Source: Apteryx mantelli
Taxonomy: Eukaryota; Chordata; Aves; Apterygiformes; Apterygidae
DNA: 64,000 nucleotides
NCBI RefSeq assembly: GCF_036417845.1
Contig: NC_089984.1
Coordinates: 34,259,447-34,323,446 of the forward strand
Reading direction: 5' to 3'
Shown: piece after piece, positions 37,126 through 49,699 of the stretch
Numbering within the stretch: the stretch's first letter is position 1
Layout: each line of letters begins with the position of its first letter
The notes under the pieces: model-generated
The model's input: the letters and a program-made list of their open reading frames with translations, nothing else
What the model was told of the DNA's origin: nothing
Databases searched by the model: none
Position numbers and translations under genes: made by a program

Positions 37126-40100
37126 ATGATCTGGATACTTCAAGTCTTGTTCTCACCGCTCCCAACACCAGCATTGTTTAGCCTTGTTGCATTTGGAGCT
37201 GCCATCTTCCTGTGGGTGATAAGCAGGCCGAAACCTGTTTTGCCTCCTGTTGACTTAAACAAGCAGTCAGTAGGAGTTGAGGTAATGCTTATTCTGCTTG
37301 TAGGGATGGAACATTTTAGAGAAACTTGCTCTGAACACTGATCTATTCTTGACTCTGAGTATCAGTTGGAACTCTCCTGTCTGATATACACAGCTTTCTT
37401 TCCCAGTTATACAACTCCCCTGTATAGGGAGAGAAGGGAAGTCTTAAGATATTAACAGAATAAGATGCATTGGCTCTTGACAGAGTTAGATGTGCTTTTT
37501 ACCAGATGGTCTCAGCTGCCACTCTTTTTTTTTTTCCCCTGTACTTTAAATGGTTTATATGTTTTGAGTGGTCAGCTTTGAGACTGATGCTGGACTAAGA
37601 TGCTAGACTTAATGAAACTAGGCAAGTGATAACACTTGGTCTTAGTCAAGGTTTCTAACCTGTAATTGAATACTAATCTAGTCCAGCTATAAAGTTCCTC
37701 TGCATGTGACTGAGCAGATTGAAATTGGGAAGGAAAATGAGACTTCCCTAACAATCCAGTGCTACTAAAATGTTTTAAAGGGGATTGCTGGGAGAGTGGT
37801 TGAATAACAAGTAGCACTGCATTTGTGCACTAGTACAGAACTATGCTCTGTCTCTAGGGAGGAGCCAGAAGAGGTGCACTCTTGGCAGATAACAACTTGC
37901 TTTCTTATTACTTTGAAGATGCTAAAACCATGTATGAAGTCTTCCAAAGAGGACTGCATGTTTCTGGTAAGCTTTGCAACTGCTAGTTAGTTCTTACTCA
38001 TCACAAGTAAATCAAATGGTTCCAAGCTTTTTCATCTGCCTCTTGTCTGTAGTTGATCAGGCTAGCAAAAGCTTTCCTAGACCTCAGTGGGTTTGAGTGA
38101 CAAATGACCCCATTCTTTCCACAGATTTGGAAGTAGTATCAGTTGGCAGACTGGGCAGGAACAAGCATTAGAAGCTTAAGATGGTAGAGTTCAGTGAAGA
38201 GTCAGCAGATACTGAGCATCACAGGAAAAAAAATGGAGCTTTATGATGTGAGTTTTCAGTGTAAAATTACTGCCTGCTCACAACAGGTATGAGCTGCTGT
38301 CCATGTGACTTCATAGGCCCAAGCCCTATGCATGGAAATATATATTGGAAACTTGGAAACTATTTCAAGCTCAGCTGGGTTGTGAAATGAGAAGATATCA
38401 CCAGGTCTTGAAATATTGCTCATAAGGATGAAGCCAACATTCTTGCTATCCTGATTTGGGCAGAGTACCTAGTTATGGACACTTCACTTCCATGCTCCAT
38501 GAAGTTAGCTAGACATCTGACTGAAAATATTGCCCACTCATCAGTATCATGTTGAAGTGCCATGCAACTTCAGTATTGAGCTTTACGGCTACTTTTCTGA
38601 ACTCTTCCATTAGGAAATGGTTCCTGTTTGGGCTACAGAAAACCCAATCAACCTTATCAGTGGCTAACATATAAACAGGTGAGTGTTGCACATAACAGAC
38701 GACTTCATTTAGGATACTGTCTTGTAACACTAAAAGGGGAAAACTTTCTTACAGGTTTTGGATAGAGCTGAATACCTGGGATCAGGGCTTCTGCAGAAAG
38801 GATGTAAACAATCATCAAACCAGTTCATTGGTATTTTTGCTCAGAATAGGCCTGAGGTAAGCAACAAGTAGAATATTCTGTCCCAGAGTATTCTGAGATC
38901 TGGTGGGGAGAGGACGGTCTAGTCACTTGGTCTGTTCAACTTGCTATTTAAATAGCTTGAGGCCACCTTAGGAACAATCACAAGTGGCTTTTCCCCTCTC
39001 AGTTATTAATGACCGAGCATACATCATGCCAGGTACCTAATAAAACAATGATTGTCTTGAGTTCTGGCTACTGTAGAAGTCCTAGGGACATGTTCCTTAC
39101 ACAGACTCAACTACTGATGTGTGCATGGCTAGTTTAGCTACACAAAGTCTCTAGGTAATCCTGTCTTGGGAGCTGCTAGTTTTCCTTAGCATTACTGTTT
39201 TCTCTCTTCAGTGGATCATTTCAGAGTATGCCTGCTACACTTACTCATTGGTTGCTGTTCCACTCTATGACACTCTGGGGCCAGATGCCATTGTACATAT
39301 TGTTAACAAAGGTAAATGTTGACTTTAACTGTTTCATAGTGATGATTTATCTAAGACGCTCTGTTCTGAGAAGGCTGAAGTTCAAAGAAATTTGATCCAA
39401 CTTAGAGTAGCTTTGCCCTTGCTGCTCTTCTAGTTTTATGGACACTTCAATTCTGTAAAGCTGTTCTGCAGAGGCCATTGTTCAATTTCTGGAAGAAGGC
39501 AATGAGCTTCCTATGTCTCCTGGTGTCTTGAGTACAAGTTTAATAAAGACCTGCTGGGTTATGTGGGCCATGCTGCAATTGGAGGGCCCAACCATTTGCT
39601 ATTTGAGGCTTGGCAATCTTGAACTCTCACACTGCTTGCAAAGCAGACAATCAGACAACACAGATAAGCTTGCAGGCAAATTAAGATTAGATATTTGTCT
39701 CTGAATCTACAAATTGTAGGATGCAAACAGTGGAAGGGAGAGGGATGTGGGGTGGAAGGAGTTTGGCGGGGAGGTGTATGTCTAAATCTATCTGGTTAGG
39801 GTCTTTGGTCCTACAAAACTAACAGCTTGCATGCCATCATGGAAGAAGCTGGTAAGGGAGCTTGAATACATCTTCAGACTTCCTCTCCCAGTACTAGGGG
39901 AGATTAAGAGAAAAAAATCCACTACTATCACAACTACGTACGATCCAACCTATAAATAAGATTTGCCAAGCAGAATCACTTCAACAGTTATGCGGGTAAA
40001 TCTTGACAACAGGTCTTGCCCTGGGACTACACAGCTGTAATTAGATTAATGGGGAACCAGCATGGTCAGACAAATCCAGGTCCTCTGTTGTCTTACTGGG

Positions 40101-43100
40101 GAATGCTTTTGTAATTCTGTGCAAGTCTTTTGAAAATGCAGGGAAACTGAGGTATTAACTCCTAAATTTTAACTACCTCCTTCAAGCAGCTCTAGATTTC
40201 CTCAAATTTAAGGAAGATGGTTAAAACTAAACACTTATTGTGGACAATTCTGGGCTTTTATGGCAATACTGAAAGATCGAATACCTATTCTGACTGTGAC
40301 TTAAGATATTTGTCTTTAGTTCTTCAGCACAAAGACCTGGCTTCAGAGAAAAAATGAGATTGTAGCTATAAACTCAGCTGACCCTGGCAGGAATCTTCTT
40401 AGCACTATCAAGCCAGCCATTGAATCCATATGAACAAATGCAGAGGCTGAAGCTCATGCTATAAGAAGCCAATGCTGTGTTCTAAATGTATGTGCTACTG
40501 AACTGTCACTCACTAGAGTCCTATGTTCTCAGAACAGACTTCTGAAATATAAATTCTCTTCTGTAGCTGACATGAGCACAGTGATCTGTGACAAGCCTGA
40601 GAAGGCACAGGTCTTGCTTGACAACTGTGAGCAAGGAAAGACCCCATGTTTGAAGACTGTCATTCTCATGGATCTCTTTGATAAAGAGCTCAAGGACAGA
40701 GGAGCTAAAGTGGGAGTTGAAATTCTAGCACTGCAGGAAGTTGAGGTAGGTGACTAAAGGATTCTGCTTGATATTGCAGGGGAATGCTTTGCCAGCTAGA
40801 CATCTGGATTTTGTCTGGTGACAATGACACTTTACGCGTTATCCAGTAGTTATACCTGAATCTGAGATCTTGAACAGTCATTTTGAAACTTGATATATTT
40901 AGCTGAGTGGACTTGCAGAGATCCAGCTATTGACTGCTGTTGTGTATCATGCATTGTGGACACTCAGTATGCAGCAACCTGAAGAATTCCCTAGCCTAAC
41001 TCTTGGTTTAGTTGTAACAGGATAAACAGAATTTAATTAAAACTTTAAGTACAAATGGCTGGCTGCTTTGAAATCCCAATACTAGTTTTAATCTGCCAGA
41101 TTGGATGTGTAAATGAGTAAGGGATGTGGCCTACATTAAATAAAACAAAATATCTCTAATCAGAACTTCCAAACTCCTTAAGTAGCCCTGATCACTTTCT
41201 GCACACCCAAATTCCTGCTTTTCACAACCCCAAGCAGAGTCAGTTCTTCCAAGCTATGTGTGCGCTAAATGCACAAAGACCAACTTCTCTCACTGAAGGA
41301 GATAAGAGCATAAAGTAAGAGTCAAAGTAAAAACAAATGCTGCCTTTGAAGCCTAATTACCTATTTATCTACTTTTGCTGCATTTCTTTTTGTTACATTT
41401 ATTAAGCTGTGTTTTCTCTAACACAGGAGCTGGGAAGAAACAACATAATAGAACCAATTGTGAGTATCCCTATGGAACAGTTCTAAACTTGCAAAACTAA
41501 TCTCTGAAAAGACCTTGTGCCACACGGCTAGCAGAGGAGGTTGGCAGGATTTTTGAATCTTGTCTTTCTCTTCCCAAAAAGATCTCCTGGTTGGTGTACC
41601 AGATTCACCCCCCTTTATGAAGTGTACATAAATAGTGATAGACAACATAACAATCCGTAGATTGCTGACTTTATGCTGCTTCTGTCTTCTAGCCTCCTAA
41701 GCCTGAAGATCTTTGCATTGTGTGTTTCACCAGTGGAACCACAGGTAAGAGAATGCATGTTGGTGCTTCCCCATTAAAACAGTCTCCCTGAGCTGGAAGA
41801 ATTTTCTTTCCAGTGGAGAAGAGGAAACACTAACAACAAAATGTAAAAAAGTAAATTGGAACTTTCTACTGTGTCAAGTTATCACTGTGCTTCTGTTTGG
41901 GACATTGTCACTACAAGACAAGTGCACTAAAGACAAAGCTTCTTGGGCAGAAAAATTGACAAATTCTATTCTATTCTTGCTCTATCTTACCTTCTGAAAA
42001 ATACAGGGTCTTTGCATTAAAGAGTTTGGCTGTTTATCTATCTGTGTGCTGATCTTCCCTACACAAAGACCTTGTTTCAGCATTCTCTATGCTACTACTA
42101 ATTACTCTGCAATTTCACTAGACAGTCTGTTTAGATAATATCTGTAGCTGAAAGTGCCCAAGATGAGGGGTATTTCTGATCTCTTGAGACAATGCATGCA
42201 GTGACTGAACCTAATACTAAGATGGTTCTCATCAAACTGACTGAACCAAGCAAAACATGAGAAACTTGATAGCACATGCAGTCACAGCCACAGCTGACTT
42301 TCCTCAATCTCTCCAAAGGTAACCCTAAAGGAGCCATGCTGACACATGAAAATGTTGTTGCAAATGCTGCTGCCTTCCTTAAATGCACAGAGGTAAGCTA
42401 CTGCTGCAAATGATCTCTAGGCTGTCATTCAGAGTCACTAAAATGGCTTTAATACAGGCATCTTCTGCAAACCATTCACTTCCAGTAAACTCATGCGTTC
42501 CTAAGTTTCCATATTTCCATGAGACAAGTGTACTGCAAGTAACTTGTTTTGACCTTGAAGAAGGACTCCTACTCAGAAGGAGAAGTTATTCTAGAATGAG
42601 TCAGAACTAATGCCAAGCATGTTAAACTACCCTGTTTCAAGTCTTTCCAAAATATGAAACTAATGCTGATCTAGTATTCTGTCTCAAGTTTCACTGACTC
42701 AGTTTCAGTTGCAAGTTTTGAAGAGGTGATGGAAGGGAAGAGTCTGAGTTGCTTCAGTCATTTAAAAGCAGATATTTCAAAGTACTCAAACTGATCCAAA
42801 CTCAAGAAGGCATATGGACTGCTGACAAACATCTGTTTCTTTCCCATGTAGAACACATTTGAGTGTACAAGTTCAGATATCTCCATGTCCTATCTTCCTT
42901 TGGCTCACATGTTTGAGAGAGTTGTACAGGTAAGTAGACTGTGTGCATGCTACTAAGTCTCTGTAGAAGATTTTATATGTACAGACTAGTTGATAGTAAC
43001 ACATGAGAATTAATACCTAGCAACCAATACCACCTACCTAAAATAAAACCTCTAAACTGACCAATTAATATCTAGTTACTGCTCCAAGATACAGCTACTG

Positions 43101-46100
43101 AGTTGCTATGATGGAACTTAGTTCTTCAGTCCAGTCTCATTGAGCCTGTGATGCCCTGAGAAGTCTGCAAGCCAAATCAACAGCATCAAGCACTTAATCT
43201 AAAGTACAGAGAAAGCTAGCACATGAAATGGCAGCAGTTTAAGAGCCATGGATTTAGCTCTCAGAGGAAGTGAATATTGGTATGTTTTCCACTGTCCACA
43301 TGCTGCCAATTTGTTTCCTAAGCTACAGTTCTAGTCTTTCAATTAATGTACTTCTAGCATGTTCTAAGAGTGCTGAAGATGCACTTACTAAAGTGCAGAG
43401 CAGAAGAGCAGAAGGAAAAACCCCATGTTTTTTCAGCTTTCAGAGCTCCTTCCTATGGGAAGTATTAGCAACTTTGTAGCTGGGTCTAACTCTTCTACAT
43501 GTAATGGTCCCCAAAAATAGTCCTTTAACCTCAATTCCTGACCTGGTAGTTAAAACAGAATGTGTCATGTCTTATCCTTTGTCAAGCTGTTAAATTCTTC
43601 TGTTGTCTTGTACTTACTGAGATTTCCAGGGATCTGAAGAGATATCAAAATAGAATAGCTCTTACACAAATGTGTAAAAATCCATATTAACTCTCTTCAA
43701 ATATAACATGAAATGTGTTTTGTGGCACTCACGTAGTACATACCAAGGTTGCATGTCAGTACTTACTCAGTCAATGCCTCTGAACATCTGTAAATCAAAT
43801 TATAGTAAAAACCATGATAAGTTTATTTCTGCAAACCTATTTAAGCAAGAACTTTCCCATTAAGGGGCACTGGAAATCATGCTGCCTTCCATAGACAAAT
43901 CATTAGTGCTAATGTGAAGCTAGAAATTGTTCTTGACTAAGGTCTGTTCAATTTTTAGACTGTAGTCTACAGCTGTGGAGGGAAAGTAGGCTTCTTCCAA
44001 GGAGACATCAAGTTGCTAACAGATGACATGAAAACCTTGAAGCCAACACTATTTCCAGTTGTACCAAGACTGCTCAATAGAATATATGACAAGGTATGTG
44101 AGCAATTTTTAGCTAAACTATCTTCAGATGCATGCATTTAAACAAGCATGCAACTTCAAATTGCAATTGAATGCATAACAACCCTGCTAGGTTAATTACC
44201 CCTTAGCAGAGAGAAGTCTTTAAAATCCTTTCTCAGTAGCTGAAAAGAGCCGTCAGACCACTAGTACAAGAACAGCCTATCTAGTCATGACTGAATTAGA
44301 TCTGTTGCTGTTCAGAGACAAAAAGCTTGTTTACTTTCAGAACGAAAATGAAGCAGGTGCAAAGCTAGAGATCATTGTCCGTCAGAGCTGTGGCTGAAGT
44401 ATGACAGCAGCAACACAAATTAGTATTGCCCCTTTGTTCATCTCCTAGAACATGGCAGTAGTGAAGACAGATTCTAGTTTATCAAAGTAGGAGATGGTGC
44501 CTTCAGAAACTGGAGGTACAGATTTGAGTTAAACCCAAGGCTCAATGATACTTTTTCTTGCAGATACAAAGTGGTGCAAAGAGCCCAGTGAAAAAATTCC
44601 TGTTAAATTTTGCTGCGACTGTGAAGATGGCTGAAGTGAAACAGGGCATAATTCGAAATGACAGCATTTGGGATCAGCTAATCTTCAAAAAAGTTCAGGT
44701 ATGTCTGCCCAAGTGCAAGTAACCTGACCAATGTAATACTGGAGGATCTGATGGCTTCTAATTCTCTTGTAGGAAACAATGGGTGGACAAGTGCGTATAA
44801 TGGTAACGGGTGCAGCCCCTATATCTCCCTCTGTCCTGACATTTCTCAGAGCAGCATTGGGCTGTCAGGTAAGCTGATTTTTTCTAAAGTAAGACTTGTT
44901 TAATGGTCACTTATTTGGGTATAGTCAATAATACAGCTATAGTCTAGCCAGGCTTGTTGCTGGAGAGGTTGCAGTCAGGGTCTTCAGTGTTTTCAGGCTG
45001 CTTGATCTAAGTTAATTGTATCGCAGGAACAAGCTCTGCAGGGCTAACTGACTTCAAACTACACCACTGGAAAGTATCCAGTAGGCTCTAGGAAGGGGAA
45101 TTGAGCAGCAGAAATGGGAACATGCAACTCCAGCAGTAAGTCAGGTGGCTGCCTCTTGAGCTTTGTGGCTTACCCTGGCAGTCAACAAACCCCACCATAG
45201 TACATATGAGAACAGAATTCATAGAACAAGGTGACCCACTAGTCCAGGGCTTGGGCATTTGAACTTGAAGGATATCTGATCACACCAATAAGACCAAGAA
45301 GTCTGAAATAGGCTATGATTGTCTTGGTTTCATTCCTAAAAAGACGACTTGTGTATGGGTATAGTTGACTGAGCTCTTACATACCAAGGACTCAGTGTTC
45401 ACAGGATACTCATCCTTTTTCATGCAGATCTTTGAAGCTTATGGCCAGACTGAATGCTCAGCTGGATGTACTTTCTCAATGCCTGGAGACTGGACAACAG
45501 GTATGGAAGCTTGAGACTCAAGCTCTCCCACAACTGCCAATAGAAAGTGGCACTCAAGTTTAGGTGCTCTACTTCTTTTAGTTCAATGAAAAATAAATCC
45601 TGGTATTTAACCTCCCTCAGAGTGATCCTTAGTAGCAACAGTCACACCTGTATGCATAACGGTACCAAAATACCTGCCTCAAGTAGATGAGCTCTTGTGT
45701 AAAGTGGTCTAGGTTAACCTAGAACTTTTCTAGTACTATTGCACAAGAAAGGTGCATCTGCAGGGCTGCAGATGAGCAAGTCTGAGCAAACTAGACAAAG
45801 GCTTTTTTCAAAGGGCTTTGAGACTAGTTTTAGCGCTCAAATCTCAAAAAGGAATTAGGACTAAAAAACCAAACATGTATGTTACTTGAATATTTTCAGG
45901 AAGAGCTAGCCTTACTTGAAGATACTTTCATCTTAGTAAGGATGTTTTGAATATTGGGTATTTTAAACTCAAACTCAAGTCACCCCCTGTCCTCAAGGAC
46001 ATAACTACAGATCATGAGTATGAAATAGAAATGAAGACCAGGGGACAATGAGGAAATTTTGTGAGGGCAAGTGTGGCACATGACCAGTATGCCTGGTTAG

Positions 46101-48836
46101 ACCAATAAATAGTTCAAAGCATCAAGGCTTAGCTGCTACTTAACCTGCACAAAGTGTCTGAAAACGGCACTACAGTAATGGTCTTGAGCATTTGGTGTCT
46201 GACCCCTTTAAACAGTACCAGTTCTTACTAAAGCAGTGAACAGAGCCATGAAGTATCTCCTATTGCTCAAGTCTTTCATATGAAGAGGACACCTGGGTTC
46301 TCCCATCCCACTTCAAGACCAACTCTTTCTAGTTTTATATCAAATAGGGCTAATTGGCAGCAGAAGCCACCAAAAATAACTGTTTTCTTTTTTTCCTCAG
46401 GCCATGTTGGAGCCCCTATAGCTTGTAATATCATAAAGCTAGAAGATGTGGAGGAAATGAACTACTTCTCTTCTAATAATGAAGGCGAGGTAGGTACCAG
46501 CTCCTGTGTGTATCAGGAAATACTGAAACATAAGACTGGGTAACTAACAATGTTCTGTGCTTGCTGTAGGTCTGCATTAAAGGACCAAATGTGTTCAAGG
46601 GTTATCTGAAAGACCCTGAGAAAACAGCAGAAGCAATTGATAAAGATGGCTGGCTCCACACAGGAGACATAGGGAAATGGATGCCAGTGAGTAATAACTT
46701 AATACATACCATCCCTTGGATTTGAATCCTGGACGATTTACAGTAGTCTGAAAAGCTGAAGTGGATTCTAGGATAAGTCTTACAAGGTATTTTGTTAAAT
46801 TACCTACCATATAACCCGAGGCAAAGCTCCAAAGACCAATCGGCTTGCAAGATCTTAAATAACACCTGCTTGGCCAGTAATTAAGAATGTCACTTCCACA
46901 ATGATCAGGCAGAATATGGTCTCTCATCCTTTGTCAGAGGAGAATAAAGGAGCTGTCTAGTTATGCTTCTTACAGAAGTAAGACGGGGACTTTAAACTAA
47001 CGGTGTTTATCTTCTAGAATGGAACACTGAAGATCATTGATAGGAAGAAGAATATATTTAAACTTGCACAAGGAGAATATATTGCTCCAGAGAAGATAGA
47101 AAACATCTATATCCGAAGTGCTCCTGTAGCCCAAGTCTTTGTACACGGGGAGAGCCTGAGGGTAAGCAGCGTCAAGTGTAAGCACCATGCAAGATTCCTC
47201 CCAAACCGAGTTCTGGATCAGGGTACAAGTATATGCATATACAAGTGTCCTTGAATGAGATCTATTTCCATGGAACCCATGTTTATGGAAGCTTCCTTTC
47301 AGACCTTTTGGGCTGTCTTCAGCCTTTGCTCTTGATACCTTAGAACAGGAGATCTTGGCATCAAATTGAAAGTTACGTTAAGGCTAGTTACATACTTGAA
47401 TGGGATCAGTATGTCAGGTCAGGTCTATATAGTTTTTTCACTCCTTTGCCACAGACTTGTCACCTACAATTGTAGATTTCAGTCTGTAAACCAGCCAAAA
47501 GTAATTGCTGGACTAAGTGTTCAGCACAAATAACAGACACAAACTACTACTTCAATTTCTGATTTCAGAAGTTAAGTCTTAAGTCAAGAAAGTCCTTGTA
47601 GCCACCTTCCAAACCCTGGAAATGGATGGGGAAGTAGACATGGACTTAGTATATAAATATTGTCCCTTATCAAGTTCTCCCACACACTATCAGAATAATT
47701 TTAGATGCCTAGTCTTTGTCTAACCATGACTACTTCCGCTTGTTTTCAGTCTTCTCTAGTAGGCATAGTGGTTCCTGATCCTGAGATGCTTCCAGAATTT
47801 GCAGCAAAACTGGGAATAAAAGGTTCTTATGAAGATATCTGCAAAAATCCAGTGAGTGGTCTTACCTTTTAAGTGGGTTATAGGAGGATCTTAATTCTGA
47901 AGTCCAATCTTGTATTGCTTCAACTTCATTTTTACCCAGTTTGTTTTGTAAATTAAACTGGCTTAAAGCTGGGTAAAAGTCATGCAAGCAGCCTTAAAGT
48001 AGAAGCTGGGAAAGTACAGGTGTCCCTTGAGGTTTCAAGGGCTATTACTGCTTCTTTTCCATTGAGAAGATAGTGGTGACCTAGTAGTGGCTTTAATGTG
48101 AGAAGCCTTGAATGCTGAAATAAGCACATGTTTTTGCCACCCTCAGTTTTCACTGACTGGGCAGTAGGTATGATCCTCAGCCACTGCTCCTGCTGAACTA
48201 CATGTCTCTTCTAGGCAGTGAAGAAAGCTATTTTAGAAGATATAGTCAAACTGGGGAAAGAGGCTGGCCTTAAGTCCTTTGAACAAGTGAGTACTTCCAA
48301 ACCCTGTTTGTCACAAGTACTTGCATTGCTAATACAATGGCTGGGAAGTCTGCATTACTATCACTATTGACTGTGCCAGGCTTGGACCCAAGGAAGTTGC
48401 CCAGGACAATCAACTGCAGTAGGCAGTGGAGCACTGACTAAGCCATGGTTGTAGGGCAACAGTAGCAATTGCCATGGGATGGAGTGGAGGTTCCCCATTG
48501 GCCACAGGAGCTGTGCTGTAGTTCCAGCCTATCATTAGTTACTGGATTAAGTAACTAAGGGAACTCCTTAGTTACTGGAGTTCCTGAGAATGAGTGAGTT
48601 CTTGCATTGAGCTCAAGGGACCTGGGAAGAACCATTATGTTTTTCCTCTAAGCAATTCTGTAGGTGTCACATGCTAATTTTTTTTTTCTACACAGGTTAA
48701 AGACCTGTACATCCACACAGAGATGTTCTCTGTAGAAAATGGACTCTTGACACCAACACTGAAGGCAAAGCGAGCAGAGCTTGCTAAATTCTTCCAGAGC
48801 CAGATTGAGGCCCTCTACTCAAGTGTGCAGGAATAA
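37126..48836 (+). CDS. ACSL5: Long-chain acyl-CoA synthetase 5 (20 coding exons, complete)
   Basis: ACSL5 activates long-chain fatty acids: fatty acid + ATP + CoA gives acyl-CoA + AMP + PPi, at ER and outer mitochondrial membranes. Coding exons: 37126-37281, 37858-37966, 38614-38678, 38755-38856, 39212-39311, 40567-40745, 41427-41459, 41693-41744, 42319-42392, 42852-42929, 43959-44093, 44564-44698, 44773-44868, 45428-45500, 46401-46489, 46570-46686, 47018-47161, 47750-47851, 48215-48286, 48696-48836. All junctions are GT-AG and in phase; they join to 683 residues, the length of the human short isoform. A hydrophobic anchor lies at about 12-32 ([20 protein letters not shown]). The AMP-binding P-loop TSGTTGNPKG is at 261-270, YGQTE at 443-447, WLHTGD at 520-525, [14 protein letters not shown] at 539-552 and the C-terminal lysine motif [10 protein letters not shown] at 654-663. 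The motifs and the PLPTPAL/QSVGVE N-terminus fit ACSL5 better than ACSL1 or ACSL6. No defect is seen. Confidence 0.97.
41693..42392 (+). CDS. ACSL5: ACSL5 exon pair forming the ATP-binding P-loop
   Basis: Exons 41693-41744 and 42319-42392 join inside a Gly codon (G/GT) to give TSGTTG and NPKGAMLTH. This is the phosphate-binding loop of adenylate-forming enzymes, which grips ATP during formation of the acyl-adenylate. The preceding exon (41427-41459) is only 33 nt long (11 residues) and in phase at both ends, so skipping it would keep the frame. Confidence 0.95.
48215..48286 (+). CDS. ACSL5: ACSL5 penultimate coding exon (72 nt, in-frame cassette)
   Basis: Begins [10 protein letters not shown] and ends LKSFEQ; phase 0 at both ends. 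In human the corresponding exon 20 is skipped in a natural variant (delta-20) that shortens the protein by 24 residues. The same size and phase here would permit the same skipping. An intronic hairpin lies about 265 bases downstream. Confidence 0.85.
48551..48575. repeat. Perfect 10-bp inverted repeat in last ACSL5 intron
   Basis: GTAACTAAGG (48551-48560), spacer GAACT, CCTTAGTTAC (48566-48575). A copy of TTAGTTACTGGA also flanks it directly (48535-48546 and 48569-48580), so it probably arose by a local duplication and inversion. Confidence 0.8.
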
Positions 48837-49695
48837 GTGTTTTGTTTTAAATTAAATTCCATGGAGTATCCAAAAAATCTCTTTGCCAATACATCACTTA
48901 CAGTGAGCACAAGCATGAAGGGAGGGGAGCAAGAAGAATTCAAGTGTATTGCTTCTGGTATCCTGGGAAAATGACCTTCAGACAAGATGATTATGGCGTA
49001 ACTGACTACTGGCCATGTCCACATCTTGCAGGACTAAGCATCAGATGTCTAGGCAAAGCCTGAACTTCAGTGTTTCTTGGACTGTGACTGAAGCACACAA
49101 ATGCTGAAGAGCCTCAGCCTTTACAAGGCAGCTGTATGCACTTCTTACTGTTGTCAAAAGTAAAACTTATTTTCCTACTCCAACTATAAACTCCAGTCTG
49201 ACCAAAAGACTGATCTGCAATCACAGACTAACCTCTTTCATGCAGTTGTATGTTTGGGGAGGGGAAGGGATGGTCATGCAAAAACAAAGAAGTGAAGGAA
49301 GATAACACTAAGACTTCAGTTCCCACTCAGGATGGCATAGCCTTCTCACTGTGCCTGTCTCAACTTGGGCTGTTACAATAGGAACAGGGGGGTTAACATC
49401 TATTCAGCAAATATAAAAGTGAACTTTCTGCTCCTAGCCCTGGACTGCACAGTAGAGGTTTGTTTAACTAAAGTGTGCGTAGTCTGGCACCAACTGCTTT
49501 ATAAAATGTATGCATCTTAAGCAAACATCATACTTCATGTATAAGATGCACTGGATCACATTTTGTATATGTTCTCAAATGCAATGGCAGCCATAAATTC
49601 ATAACAGGGTATTGGCTTTGAGTCAGAGCACTGGAAAACTTCAGTTGTCATTCCTAAGGACAGAGGATGCAATAAATTTTAACTGCAAATTAAAC
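48837..49695 (+). other. ACSL5: ACSL5 3' untranslated region
   Basis: Follows the TAA at 48834-48836. The first convincing poly(A) signal is AATAAA at 49671-49676, giving a UTR of about 860 nt. The exact cleavage site is inferred. Confidence 0.65.
49671..49676 (+). terminator. ACSL5: Poly(A) signal of ACSL5
   Basis: Canonical AATAAA, 835 bases after the stop codon. A T/G-containing stretch (GTGACTTGTTTCTCTG) follows about 35 bases later. Confidence 0.6.
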
Positions 49696-49699
49696 AAAA

